From Salminus brasiliensis (Eukaryota > Chordata > Actinopteri > Characiformes > Bryconidae): 64,000 nt of DNA. The stretch spans positions 26,000,487-26,064,486 of the forward strand of contig NC_132880.1 of NCBI RefSeq assembly GCF_030463535.1, read 5' to 3'. Positions 45,101 through 57,180 of the stretch are shown here, in pieces. The notes under the pieces were generated by a model. It was not told the origin of the DNA, did no database searches, and was given only the letters and a program-made list of their open reading frames with translations. The translations under genes were made by a program, and so were the position numbers. Positions within the stretch are counted from its first letter, which is position 1; the number at the start of each line of letters is the position of its first letter.

Positions 45101-48100
45101 AGAGCCAATAGATAGTCTATCAGAGCAGTGATAATTTTACTTTAAGGGGTAAATGGGCCCATTTAATCGCATTGACTGATTTTGCCACAGCATTATTATT
45201 TGACTAGCGTTCATGTGATCTTCACTTTTCTATCCAACCAGTGTTATTTCTTTTTCACATTGCAGCCCGGCGGTACGGGAAAGGCCAGAAGCGGCAGCAA
45301 GATCCGCGCTGCAGCTAGACAGACGGGAACTTCCACCAAGAGTAGCACGACGACGTCAGGAAGCGGGACGGCTAATGGAGGAAGCGGGGCGCTTCTGTCG
45401 AACGCGGGTGGCGTTCCGGCTGCCTCCTGCCCGTCACGGCTCTCTGCGACCCAGCTGGTAAAGCGTGGCCCAGCGGCCGTGCCCTCACCCCCCAGGCCTG
45501 TACAGATGGAGCGCCACCTGGTGCGTCCACCACCCGCCTGCCCCGAACCGCACTGCCTACCCCTGGACAGTGGCGCCTCACATGTTCTGCCCCGAGACGT
45601 CTGGCTCAGAGTGTTTCAGCACCTCAGCCAGAGGCAGCTCTGCGTCTGCATGAGGGTCTGCAGGACATGGAGCCGCTGGTGAGCTCTTTAGGTGGTCTCG
45701 GGACTTGGTGCTTTGGGTTTATGCCTTGGCTGACTATTTGTGTTCGATTTTTGTGAATATGTGGGAAAAAGGATGTTGTCTGCTTATAATAATAATAATA
45801 ATAATAATAATAATTGATAATGCTTGACGGCAAGGATGGTAAAGGCAAACATGGACGGATTTCCACAAAGACTAGCCAGAGTCAAAGCACGTAGGCAGTT
45901 GAGTTGAGAATGATGTGCATGGAGCAGGCAGGTGAGGGCAGGGGAGACACTAGGCTTTGCGCTTGCAAGGACAGTTGGTTGAAGTTGGCTACCTCTGCTG
46001 ACCTTCAGAGGAAAGCAACCTCTTCAACCACCAGCAACGCCCCCACCCAAGCAGCATTGGCTGGTTTTGGCCGGTAGCTGTCTTTGTAACTCAGTATCTT
46101 TGTTACCAGACAAGATGCCCCATTAACCTTTTGTTGTGTTTGTTGTTCCTAATGTTTAGAGTTAACTAATGCAGATTGTGGGATATAGGACTCCCTTTTT
46201 AACCCTTAGAACTAATTTTTAAGAGTTTTTAAGAGTCCACTCTGATCTGTTAAATGGGAAAGAAATTCAGGACCTCTTCAATTCAGTAAACTATGAATTT
46301 TCCAAATTGATTAATGACAGCATTTGCAGATGTTGCAGTTGTTTGTACACTTGTGCATGCAGACCTCTTGATTGCTGCATGGTATTTCATACATTGGATG
46401 ATCCCCAAAACACGTAGGACCCGGTTTACACCTCTAAGTATTAGTATAAATAAAAGCTAATGAGTGGAGATGTGGTTGATAATGAATAGCTACGCCTAAT
46501 ATAGTTCCTATATCTGTGCATCCCTAGTGCTAAACTGTGAGCAGACTAATCTGATATGTGACTAAAGCCCCTTTTCAGACATGCTAGGTAACCCAGAACT
46601 TTTTCGGACATTACCCAGAGATCCTGTATGTGTATGTGCAAATGTCTTTGTACCTGCCAGCCCCCTAGTACAAAGTCCAGGTAATATGCGAGTGAGCTCA
46701 TTTTTTAAATAGAGCAGGTCATTTTCCCAAGAATTTACAGTGGGCATGTTGCATGTTGCATTAGTCAGTAGCCTCATTCGCCTCTTTGATGCGCTGTAAA
46801 CAAGACATTTCAATATGGTCTGCAGTGTGCAGAAGGCACAGCAAACAGACGCCGCCCCCTGTCTAAACCATGCAGGACACTTCCTGTAGTCTGACACGGA
46901 CAATCTCCAGCTGTACGCTACGTGTGTGAAAGGGTTACTTCAGATAACCCCGATCCTCCGGACGTTTTCCTGAACTTCATATGTGAAAATACATAGGACG
47001 CTTTTAGCTGTGCTTGTATGAGTGTAATATATATGCACTGTTAGTGTTTAATCTGCTGGACTTTTCAAACAGATGTTAACATGAGGAGAAAAAAACATTT
47101 GTAGTACAGTGCAAAAAAAAATCCAGTTTGAGATTCAGCTCTGAGATATACAACCTGGAGTTTTCTTCAGTTGTGACACAGTAGTTGCAGGTTTTAAATT
47201 TTCTGTGTGGTTTTCAGGTGCTGTGATAAGAGATTGTGGACTCAGATCGACTTGAGTCGTCAGAGGTCCATCACCCCCCCGATGCTGAGTGGTATAATCC
47301 GCCGCCAGCCTGTTTCCCTCAACCTGGGCTATACCAATATCTCCAAAAAACAGCTCATGTGGCTCATCAATCGCTTACAAGGTAGGTTACCCTCTTGTCA
47401 TCTTTTATATAGTGTAAATTCCAGCCCTTTAATGGTGGACATCGCACCGGCAGTGTGTTTGAGCTTAAATAACTTTACAGCCCTTTTAAGGCATCAACTC
47501 TTGTGTGTTTCTCCTCCCTCTCAGGTTTGTTGGAGTTGAATGTGTCCGGCTGCCCATGGTCTTCTGTATCCGCGCTGTGTCAGGCGGTGTGTCCTTGTCT
47601 GCGCCTGCTTGACCTCAGCCGAGTGGAGGACCTCAAAGACTCGCACCTAAAAGAGCTGCTGGCTCCACCCTCTTCTGACACTCGGACAGGTCTTTAGCTT
47701 TCCATGGCTTTCCTGCTGTATTTACCTGACTAACTGTATCCCATTCATCATGAAAAAGCGCATGTGCTGGAGACCCATCTGAGCGGTCAAATCTGGATGC
47801 TCTATGATGCTGATATGATCCATATATAGTCATTCTGACAGACTGTAATACACTACAGGATGTGTAGGGGGCGATATAGCTTAAACCCTAAACTGAAATA
47901 CTTAATACTTAAAGTAAGGCAGGTCATGCTCCCTAGGGCGGGTTGTCTATACATTTGACAAGTAGACAAACACAAGACAGCAAGGTGAAACTTATTGTAG
48001 ACAATTAATTCCATGCCGCATCCTTAAGACATGAAGCACTTCACTATTCCCCCTCACAGCACAGACTTCTCCGCTTTCTCCACTGTTCGCACTATTAGTA

Positions 48101-51100
48101 CTCAAACAGCTTTTGCATCTGTGATGCTTGCTGTGTCGCAAAGCCTAGGCTGCAGCTGGGGAGGGCTGCATTTCCCAGTGTCTAAATCACTAAGATCTTT
48201 CACACAAACAAGAAATGACTTTATATGACCAGAGGAGCACCAGCGATAGTGTTGGCTTAACTCTGAGGATTGGAAATACTGGTATATCTATCTACATCAG
48301 CAAACTAATGCTGGAGTCCAGCCCCTATTGACCATTCCTGGCTTAGATGACTAAATTTGAAACTATGTTTATACATGTAAAATCCAGCAAATCACCTAAA
48401 GTTTCCATAAATTTCATGATTCGCCACGTTAATTACACTAAAAACATATTGTGGCAATTTCCTTTTGATAAAAAATGTGTTGGATGCAAAAAAGTAAGTA
48501 AGCCATCTAGTTCATGTTAAAAAGGTTACAGGCACCCTACACTCAATACAGTGGCACCGCACACACCAATTAGGGATTGCTGGGATAGGATCTTCCCCTA
48601 GAAATCTCTGATGCGCTGAAGTTTTGGCACAAAGTTCAAGTGTTTTCCATCGAGCGGAGAGATTTGTGGAATTGTGAGCAAAAATAAGACTTTCGAATGT
48701 GGAGAACGCTGCTCAGTGCGTTTTTAAGTTTTGACTGGAACCCGAGTGTTTTTCGCAAGCGGGTTTTGAAAGGAAATGATATTGTTGAGCAGCTTTTTAA
48801 GTTTTAATTGAAGGCAGCATGCTGGAACGGGTGTTCGATTTCATTAGCTATGATCTCCGAGCACCGGTGTCCTCTCAAAGTGTCACGTTTCTTTTCAAGA
48901 CCTAATAATCTGTCAAACCTTTTGGCACAAAGTTGGTTCCATTTGAAAAGCATTTACAGCAAAGTGGAGAGCAACCTCTGCTGCCGGTCTGATTACAGTT
49001 ACAGTTGATGGTCGAGATTACCTTTCATACCACAAATACATATAATCATGTTCCAGACAATAACGTCAGACTGGAAAAATGTAACAGATTCAGACAAACA
49101 TCTCATAAAGCCGCTCAGAAGGTCAGCCCTGACTGGACATGAACTATTTCTGGCCTTTATTTGGCACAAAATATGGGAACCAGCGCTGGATCAGACTACA
49201 GGGTAAACATATCAGAGGGAACATTTGCGCAAAGTGTACAGATCTTTTAGTTATCATCATTATCAGCAGCTGACAGTAAGATGGTTTAAATTGACAGACC
49301 TGGGATTAACCTGAAAAAACCTTTACAGTCAGATCCATAAGTATTTGGACAGTGACTTTTATTCAAGATTTAACACACACAAAATAAAATCTAAATACTG
49401 TATTATCTGTTAATGAATGTTTACAAAGTCCCTGCATTTACACTCAAAAATAGAAAGGCTCATTGTTTGGTGTAAAGAGGCAAATTTGGCCAAAAAGGTG
49501 TCCTTAATGATGGTATATTGGCAGATACCAAGAATAATTACAGTGCTGAGCCAAATGTATTAAATTGCAAAAGTAATTTAGGGTCATAAATACAATCACA
49601 GAAAGGCCTAATTACTAAATACTAATTTCTAATAATAATGCATATTCCTCCTTTAGAGAGCTGGGTTTCATGGACAGCAAAGTGGTTTTCATTTTCACGT
49701 TTCAATTTTCTTGGATAGTTTTTACAGTGAGCGTGAAAGGGTTAAATTACATAAACCATCATTGCAAGCAACCAAGACATGAATTTTCACGAATGTAGAA
49801 CGTGCTGGTCTCTGAGGACGAACCGCTGCAAGCTTTGTGACTGGGTGTACAAAAGACATCACAAGTGGCAATCGTCAGGGTCCAAGCACTGTACAGTGTT
49901 CTTGGACAGGAACTGTAGCATTTTTGCAGTATTTCTGTGTAGGTAGAAAAAACACACAGTATTTTTTGGTTATTTAACAAGATTCAGCTTTGTGTCTGTT
50001 TTAGCTGATGCGCCTTTTGAAGAATAGGAATTAGCGCCCCCTGCTGGGCTGATGTAGGGTCGTATGTGGACAAAAAGATCTTCAGAACCACAGATGGCCA
50101 GGTCTTGCATGGTTATTGAATTAATTTAGTCCACATCTGTTTCTCCTATATTTTGGTCTGAATTTTTATGTTTAAGGAACGTCGGACTCAGCTGGGTTTG
50201 GAATTTGTCACCTTTTCTGAACTACCTTTGTGAGCTGATGCTTTTTTTTTTTTCCTTTTCTTTCCTCTCCCTCCTCTCTCCAATGTCTAAACCATGCTTT
50301 GTATGTTCAGGGGAAAACCGTGGTGGGCGTTTCCAGAACGTGACGGAGTTGCGGTTATCTGGGCTGGAAGTGACAGATGCTGTGTCGCGGCTGCTGGTCC
50401 GCTACCTGCCTCACCTGACCAAGCTGGACCTGAGTCAGTGCGGCCAAATCACAGACCAGACCGTACACACACTCACCTCCCCGATGTCCCCGCTGAGGGA
50501 GAGCCTCACACATGTCAACCTCGCAGGTATCACTCACTCACTTACTTACTCACTCACTCACTGATCAGTAATAGTTTTTCACCCGTGTGCATGTGTGATT
50601 TAGCGCCTGTTGGTTGAAATTGATGCTATGTTTCTTAACCTCCTTAATGAATTTACTGAATTTTTACTGGTTGAGTTCTTATCCAATAACTTGATGTTTT
50701 GCTGGGGTTCACCTTTTTTAATTAATTAATTTATTTATTTTTTATAAATAATAAGAATACCAGGTCACTGTTTTTAGAAATGAAAGACTATTGAATGGTT
50801 AAAAATAATATGTGAGCATAACTAGGGATTACTAGTTTACAATACTGGTTACATTCACTGATATTGAATTGGTACCTATTGGTATTAGTTGTTGTTAATT
50901 ATTGTTATTTTATTGTATTTAAATTTCTTTATGTAGTAAGAGAATTAAGAGGATAACATATTTTCTGCATTCTATGAAATTTGTAATGATGAAAGCAGAA
51001 ATTAATTTACCTGTAAAGCAATTATAATTATATAGGATTATTTGCTCTGGTCACTCCTGGTTCAGCTGACAACAGAATTTTTTTAGTAGCTAAGGCCTAC

Positions 51101-51870
51101 ATTGTGTTCTTTTTCTGAATTTTATATTTATTCACTTAAACCAGGCTGTTACTGCGCCTTTTGCGGCTGATATAAGACTCTTGTATATGAGCTCTGATTG
51201 GCTGTTCTGTATTGCCCCTAATTCAGAAAGCCCTCAGAACTGAAACCCTTTTTGAGAACTGCAGTGTGAGTGGGTGGGGCTAAATTGGTAGGCTGGATGG
51301 GTGGAGCTAAACAGCAGGGGAGCTTTATTAAACTTAGAAACACACTTTACTTATTATTATTATTATTATTGTTGTTGTTGTTGTTGTTTGTGGTGTAACT
51401 GTTGTATGTTTACTACATATAATAATTTATAAAAAAAAAAACACTATGGGGTCAGTGAGAACATACACCTGGACTATTGGGCAGCCACCTCAGCGGTGAG
51501 CAACTGGGGGTAAGATGCCTTGCTCAAGGACCTCATCTGTGAATGTTAAGGGAGGAGAAAAGTCCTTTTAATTCCTGAATAGGTGGAGATATGCAAATAA
51601 GTTGCTTCTGAAGAAACATTCCCGTATATGGATTGCATGGACGGGGGAATGAACAGCTATGTTTTTTGCATCAGTGTTGTCCATTCACCAGAACTTTGTA
51701 TGTGTGTTTCAGGTTGTGTGAAAGTGACGGAGCAGTGTTTGTCCCTGCTGCGGCGGTGTGTGTCCCTGCAAAGTGTGGACCTGCGCTCGTGCGGGCTCGT
51801 CTCTCCGGACGCCGGCCAGATCCACTCGTTCCCTTCCCCTGACGACAGACTGCTGCTGAAGAACAGCTAA
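39196..51870 (+). CDS. fbxl19: F-box and LRR protein 19 with CXXC and PHD fingers (complete, 11 coding exons)
   Basis: FBXL19 binds unmethylated CpG islands through its CXXC finger and is an SCF ubiquitin-ligase substrate receptor; it is related to KDM2A/B but lacks the JmjC domain. Coding exons: 39196-39366, 39600-39743, 41523-41609, 43127-43303, 43471-43503, 44273-44971, 45266-45678, 47218-47381, 47525-47689, 50311-50526, 51713-51870. All have GT/AG borders and the frame closes to 808 residues, against about 694 in human. The start gives [17 protein letters not shown], matching the mammalian N-terminus. The CXXC finger is residues 11-57: eight Cys (17,20,23,28,31,34,50,55) and the DNA-contacting KFGG. 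The PHD finger is 66-130 (CFAC...CTIC...HPSC...CWEC). Lysine-rich and long Ser/Glu/Arg low-complexity regions (205-540) carry the extra length. The F-box is about 545-590 ([13 protein letters not shown]), then leucine-rich repeats to the end (LLLKNS). Confidence 0.97.
39972..40800. repeat. Minisatellite with inverted units in fbxl19 intron 3
   Basis: About 25 units of some 32-34 bases share GTGTTTACTGTTCAGATTAT followed by AGCAGCGTAAAC or AAAACTGTAAAC. At about 40157-40205 and 40570-40635 units appear in the opposite orientation (GTTTACGCTGCTATAATCTG), so the array can fold into hairpins. Confidence 0.9.
40809..41169. mobile_element. hAT-like non-autonomous element with target duplication
   Basis: The left end TAAGGGTGTAACAGTAC and the reversed right end AGGTGTGTAACGGTATG are imperfect inverted repeats in the style of fish hAT elements (AAGGGTGTAACGGTAC). 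The flanks ACATGTTT (40801-40808) and ACATGTCT (41170-41177) match at 7 of 8 bases, the expected 8-bp hAT duplication. No transposase frame is present. Confidence 0.7.
43790..44225. repeat. Degenerate AT-rich tandem repeat
   Basis: Loosely repeated words AATTCATAGTAGATGCTGAA fill the intron before fbxl19 exon 44273-44971. Period is about 20-24 bases. The minus-strand open frame across it (Asn/Ile/Tyr-rich) is an artefact of composition. Confidence 0.8.
46567..46936. repeat. Possible hAT-like relic
   Basis: The left text CCCTTTTCAGACATG and reversed right text CCCTTTCACACACG resemble each other and the CCTTTTCAGACATG-type ends of fish non-autonomous hAT elements. It lies in fbxl19 intron 8. 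Borders are tentative. Confidence 0.35.
49326..49620. repeat. Tc1-like element end in fbxl19 intron
   Basis: The word CAGTCAGATCCATAAGTATT followed by TGGACAGTGAC is a typical fish Tc1 terminal inverted repeat. A weakly transposon-like A/T-rich body follows. No transposase frame and no clear right end are found. Confidence 0.55.
51474..51562. repeat. Fish interspersed repeat (GCCTTGCTCAAGG word)
   Basis: The text GCAACTGGGGGTAAGATGCC, TTGCTCAAGGACCTCATCTG and GTTAAGGGAGGAG matches a motif seen in many fish repeats. The class is uncertain. It lies 150 bases before the last fbxl19 exon. Confidence 0.45.
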
Positions 51871-52140
51871 AGCCCCCCACCCCCAAACCCCTTCCTCACT
51901 CACATACAAACATGCAGATACATGTACGCACACACATATACACACACACGCACACTACTGGACGTCCCGGGGACACGGCGGACACACTGAGACGTGGCAA
52001 GCCACCGAGACAAGGGGGGGGATCCTGTTTGCTGCAGTTGATGTTATTATTATTATTTTTTTGTTCCTGGATCAACTATTTGTGAATGGACTTAAAGAGA
52101 CAAAAAAAAGACAACAAGCATGTACATATTCAGTATCAGT

Positions 52141-52141
<1 letters not shown>

Positions 52142-52181
<40 letters not shown>
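52142..52181. repeat. (GT)n microsatellite in fbxl19 3' UTR
   Basis: Twenty GT units, about 270 bases after the stop codon. Confidence 0.95.
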
Positions 52182-52182
<1 letters not shown>

Positions 52183-52507
52183 CGCGAGCGAGTGTGTGTT
52201 AATGTGCTTTACTGTAAAATAATCCAGTTTGTCTGCTCAGCAGCCCACCCCACCCAATCCCCAGTCTTTCAGTCTGTCTAATCTCCCCCTTCCCCCATAC
52301 TCACCTTTGTACAGGTAAGGCTCCCAGGGTTCTAGCGGAGAAGCCGGCTCTACTGGCGGCATATTTGCACTAGGCAGTGGACGGCTAACAGTGTAACTCT
52401 ACACAGAATGTATCCACCGCTAGAGAGGTTCTTCCAAACAGAAACAAACAAAAACAACGAGCCAGAGGGGTAGGCTAATGTCGTCGTCGTCGGGGTGGGC
52501 TGGTGTT

Positions 52508-52508
<1 letters not shown>

Positions 52509-52539
<31 letters not shown>
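52509..52539. repeat. (GT)n microsatellite in fbxl19 3' UTR
   Basis: Fifteen GT units, the second such run within 400 bases. Confidence 0.95.
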
Positions 52540-52541
<2 letters not shown>

Positions 52542-53314
52542 AGATGTGTGAAAGCTGTAAACAGTGTTAACGTATATATTTCCAGTCTGGGGGGGGAGGG
52601 TGTGTGTGTGTGTGTGGGTGGGTGCCCACTGTCCGTCTTTGACAAGAAGGCAGAACCGAAACATCACTGACCCCAAACACGAGCCTGAGGGGGGAGGAGG
52701 GGTGTGTGTTTGTGTGGTGGTGTTTTTGTTTACTTATTTTTTTTTCCCCCTCGTCTTTAACCCATTCATGTCCAGCAGCCAAACTTGTGCACTCACTCAC
52801 TCACAGCAACAAGGGTTCTGAATAGTACTGAGAGATGACCATGTTTTGATCCTATATGGAACCCTTTTTAAAAGGTTCTATAAAGAACCATCTACAGGAG
52901 ATGCATTTGTATACAAGTTGACATGGATCATGGTCGCTACTTTTTTTTTTTGATAGTGTAGTTGATTGGTCACCCTGAAACATTTGAATTTGCATGTCAT
53001 TCCCATGCTTTTATTCACATTAAAATGTGGATTGAACTGAGTGATTATTCTCATCTCTTCTTGCCGTCTGGTTTGATTGGCCAAGCGAATGTCTCCAGGT
53101 TTGTGCTCAGAGAACATGCAGAGCATATTTAACATGTCAGATATGGACATTAATGGGTTAATGTTTACCACGGTAACACCATCACCTCACCGCTTTCCTC
53201 CCTCCTGCCTTTTTTTTTTTTCTTTTTCCTTCCTATCTCCTCTTTACCCTTCACCCAGGCTACCTCCTTATTTGTTTTCATTGTTTTCCCACCGAGATTG
53301 CTTTGGCATCATTA

Positions 53315-53316
<2 letters not shown>

Positions 53317-53347
<31 letters not shown>
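53317..53347. repeat. (AT)n microsatellite in fbxl19 3' UTR
   Basis: About fifteen AT units. Confidence 0.9.
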
Positions 53348-53350
<3 letters not shown>

Positions 53351-54292
53351 ACACACTTTGACTGTAGGCCACACCCCTTTTTCCTTAATTATTTTTTTTC
53401 TATCTGGACCAATATTACTTTCCTTCCCTTTTTTTGGTGTGTGTATGTGGGGTCCCTCCATGCGTGCAATGTCTGCATTTCCCCCTGCAACATACAGCCC
53501 TGCCTCTCTTTCCCCCTGTCACCCCTGGTGACCTGCGTAGTTGGGGTGTTCTTCATCCACCTATACCTACAGCTCCACTCCGGAGCGTTGCCAGTCCAGT
53601 GCCACGCTTGCACCGTGCAGCTTTGCCAAGACTAGTTATCTTTATTAACTCCGCTGTCTGTTTCGTTCTGTTATAGGGGGCGCTGCAACACACACACACC
53701 CACCACCCCAGGCAGGTTGCAGTTTTCTCCCCACACTGCACTGAGAATACACACCCTGTTACGCCTTCATTTCAGATGAGACTTTGGTTAATGGGTCCAC
53801 CATGGCAACACCACCACTTCACCGCGTTTTTCCCTCCTGCCTTTTTTCTTCCTTCTGGACTTCTCCCTTCATCTGCTGGGTTTTTTTTCCCCTTTTTCTC
53901 TTCCTTCTCCCCACCTAGACCATGCCCCTTTTATTTCCTACCTCCTTTTGTGTTTTCATTTTAAATAGGCCACACCCCCTTTTTGTACCTTTAAGTTTAG
54001 ACCGGTTTAATGCCCCCACCCATCCTGTCTTTTCTTTTCTTGAAAGGCTAACCACCTCCCCAAAAATCTGGCTAACCGAATCTGAAAAAGGCAGGTCAGC
54101 GCTCCGATCTGTTCTTTCCCTGCTCGCATCCTCGCTATCCCTTCGTCGGAGTTAAAAGACTTGGTTTCAGGCCTGCGGTCGTCAGTTTAGGCAATATTTA
54201 TTAGTTTGTGGATACATTTAAACAGGGACTGTTTGAAGCAATGGCTTTCCTAAGCTCACCAAATTGGCAAAACAGGGTGTTTTGTTTAAAAT

Positions 54293-54329
54293 CCCCCCCC
54301 CCCCCCCCTCTTTTTTTTTTTTTTTTTTT
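54293..54329. repeat. C-run followed by T-run
   Basis: Sixteen C, then CT, then nineteen T. It is a pyrimidine tract likely to be length-variable or misassembled. Confidence 0.85.
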
Positions 54330-54630
54330 AACTTTTGGCGAAGTGCCACTCATTGGTTCTAGAGCTGTAATCAACTTTGATGAGCCAGAAAGTTTAAGAA
54401 GACAGTTTTAATGGGCCAAGATATGGTTTGTCGTGTGTGCGCGAGAGAGTGTGCGCGAGAGAGTGTGTGCGAGAGAAAGTGGTATTGGGTAATAATTTCA
54501 CAGTTAAAGACCATAGTGTTGGTTTTCCTTGCATTGTGTTATGGTCACAGATATGAGCCACAGGTCTGCAGTAGTAGTCCTTTCAGTTTGAGACACGCAA
54601 GCAGGAGTCTGACCGTGTTTTACTTTCTTC

Positions 54631-55257
54631 CAGGGCTGCACGATATGGCCGGAATACCAGTATTGCGATTACATTGCTGCGTATTGCAAATTCTATACTT
54701 CGATACACCTTGAAACAGATTCAAAACACACTGGGGGATCAATGTGACGTGGCTTGTGTGTACATTTTAACCGAAGTGATTTTCATTTACTGTGATTTCT
54801 TAAATGGTACATATTGTAGACAGTAATGTGACGTAGTTAATGACTCGGTTAACTACCTTTTTTTGGATTACACGAACACCATGATTCATCGGCGCGCCCA
54901 TAGAAGCTGAAAATGCTCTTAAAAGGGTCATATTTACATGATCTCTCTTCATCCCTATGAATGAAACAGGCTTTTTTTTTTTTGTTTGTGTAGTTGTTGT
55001 CGTGCCTTTAAGACTGATTGACATATGCAAATGAGCTCTGTTCTAATTGTCAAAAAGTGAAAGGTCTGACAGGAGGAGTTATGTAAATGTAGTGTGACCA
55101 CGTCACAACATAGCATCCATAAAGCATCCATACATGGACCAAGGAGAGAATATGCTCTGCGATTGGGCGATTATCATGACGTGCTCATTTGCATTTTGCA
55201 TATCAGTATTGCAAAAGCTATCACCGCGTTTAGCGAACAATGTATCGTGCAGCCCTA
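54631..55257. mobile_element. Non-autonomous hAT-like element (GGGCTGCACGAT termini)
   Basis: The left end CAGGGCTGCACGATAT and the reversed right end TAGGGCTGCACGATACA are matching inverted repeats, the termini of a common fish family. The 627-base body has no transposase frame and contains a copy of the AAATGAGCTCTGTTCTAATT repeat at 55030-55050. I could not see an 8-bp target duplication. It lies inside the predicted fbxl19 3' UTR. Confidence 0.7.
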
Positions 55258-56100
55258 ACGAACAGAAATGACATAAACGTGTCGGAACGTGCATCCGAAA
55301 CAGGGTCCAGTACTTTACAGTAGATGTACGGGAGGAGGGAGGAGGAGGGGGGAGGGGGTATAAGCACGGGTTGGAAAACGACGACCCTTAAATTTGGAGC
55401 GGTCAGGCCGGGAAGTGTGACCGCTCGCTGTCAGTGGGAAATGCCTTACCGCTTGTGTTGTACGAAACTTTCACTGATGCGTTCAGATCCGTTTTCTGTG
55501 CGCGAGATCACGAGAGCGCGTGGACGCTGATGAAATACACGATGTGCACAATCCGCTCCACGCGAGCCGTGGGGTGTTTTTGGAATCAATGAACGCATCG
55601 TTTCACGATTATCAGGGGTTTCAAAATGATGCAGTCAATGATTCCCCCACTCTCGTTCTTCCAGTGTTTTTAAAATCCATATCAGGTGACCTTAGACCCT
55701 TGTCTTACCTGGCTCCTCCCTCAATCCCTGGCTCCCCCCCCGTCCCACCCCACCCCACTCCCCTTCACCTCCAGCATCATCTGAACCAAACTGTTCTGCA
55801 CAGGGTTGGAACGAAATCTCTCACGAGAACGAATCTTTTGCCAAATTCTTCTTTTGTTCTTCGTTCAGGGGCATTTAAAAAAATCCATTTCTTTGCTTCT
55901 TTTTGTTGAGTTACTTTTCTCATTCTTTTTCCATTGTTTCTTCCTTCGTGTTGATCAAAGCGAGGATGAAAAATTGAAACGATGGGGGGGGAAAAGGCAG
56001 GAAAGAAAAAAAAAAAAGAAAAAACCTCAAGGCAGCTACTTTAAGAGTGACTACTGTAAAATGACTAACTAAATAAAGACAATGGGGTTTGTTTTTATTT

Positions 56101-57025
56101 GTGCTGTGTTTTCTTCACTGTGCACCTTCACTAGCGCTTCTACAGCTGCTTCGTTAAACAGCCCAGCTCCTACATTTGCATTTTAATTGTTGAGCTCCAC
56201 TTTTAGCATCTGAGTTTGTGGAAAAAAAAGTTTGTGGCCATTATTATTATTGTTATTATGACGACAGGACAGGAAGTGATGTGTTGCCATGCCAACATCC
56301 ATCACTGAACGTTCCCCTGATGTCGTTGCCACTGTATCGCTATTCGTCGAGTAGATTCGCTGTTTCCATTTCACACTGCATTCTGGGAGAATAGCGTCCA
56401 TCATAGCACATTCAAAGCCCGACCCCAGAATGAATCATGGATCTTTGAGTGTACCTAACTTTGACACTTATCTGTACTACATACAACACATGTATCTGTG
56501 CAACTTAGACGCACCCTAGAAACAGCTTTCAGCATGTTTAGCTCCATTTAATACAGGACTGACTCGGGAGCGACTTCTAACATTTATTATCAGTTTCTGG
56601 TAAGATGGGAGAAATAGGAAGAGGCGTGGCTAATAATTACCCCTATACCCCCCCCCCTCCCCCCAATAGCAACATGTACATGCTGTATAAGACTGACATA
56701 TGTAAATGAGCTCTGTTTTAATAGCCACCAGATAGGGTATAATAATAATAATAATTTAGGCTGCTGAGTTTGACTAGAGAAATTGATACCTTAAATATGT
56801 ATATATTTATGTGTAAAATTCAGGATGAATCAAATAAATAAACAACTAGATGACCTGGTCTGCATGACCAAGTCAGAGCCTCCGAGCATCTACAGCATCT
56901 ACCATCAGAGAGAGACCAAACAAGCCTGATTTCCATGGAAAGTGCACTGTCATCTAGAGATTTCTACCCCCCCCCCTTCAAAAAGAAAAACACTACCACC
57001 CAGATAAAGACCAGGACTTCTACAA
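56101..57025. other. Intergenic DNA between convergent genes
   Basis: Downstream of the fbxl19 polyadenylation signal. It holds poly-C runs near 56648 and 56969, a short (ATA)n at 56741 and a copy of the AAATGAGCTCTGTTTTAATA repeat at 56705. No gene is seen. Confidence 0.45.
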
Positions 57026-57029
57026 CGAT

Positions 57030-57180
57030 GACGGTGACTGATGAATCTTGAGGCTTGCCCAGACTCATACTGATCTTCAGGTCTCAGAGGTCATGTAAGG
57101 ATCTCTCTTTGGATCTGGCCACGGTGCTTCCAACTAAGCAAACTAAATGTCTGCAGTTTAAATAAGACAGAATCTTCCAG
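57030..57180 (-). repeat. Tc1-like relic, second copy
   Basis: GGATCTGGCCACGGTGCTTC and GCAGTTTAAATAAGACAGAA match the relic at 10700-10800 (AGATTTGGCCATGGTAACAA, GAGGTTTAAATAAGACAGGC) in the same orientation. Only the 5' end of the transposase region remains. Confidence 0.55.

Larger units (their letters stand above)
51871..56100 (+). other. fbxl19: fbxl19 3' UTR (predicted, about 4.2 kb)
   Basis: The first AATAAA downstream of the stop codon that I find on the plus strand is at 56072-56077, followed by T-rich and GT-rich text, so a single long 3' UTR is likely. It holds (GT)n runs at 52142-52181 and 52509-52539, a (TA)n run at 53317-53347, a C-run/T-run at 54293-54329, a duplicated segment (53165-53300 and 53790-53960) and a hAT-like insertion at 54631-55257. 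Confidence 0.55.

Noticed and set aside
53776-54155. Open frames rich in Phe and Pro
   Set aside because: They follow from pyrimidine-rich 3' UTR sequence; there are no splice or start signals of note.
55520-55909. 129-codon plus-strand frame near the fbxl19 3' end
   Set aside because: No family resemblance, and it lies between the fbxl19 stop codon and its polyadenylation signal.
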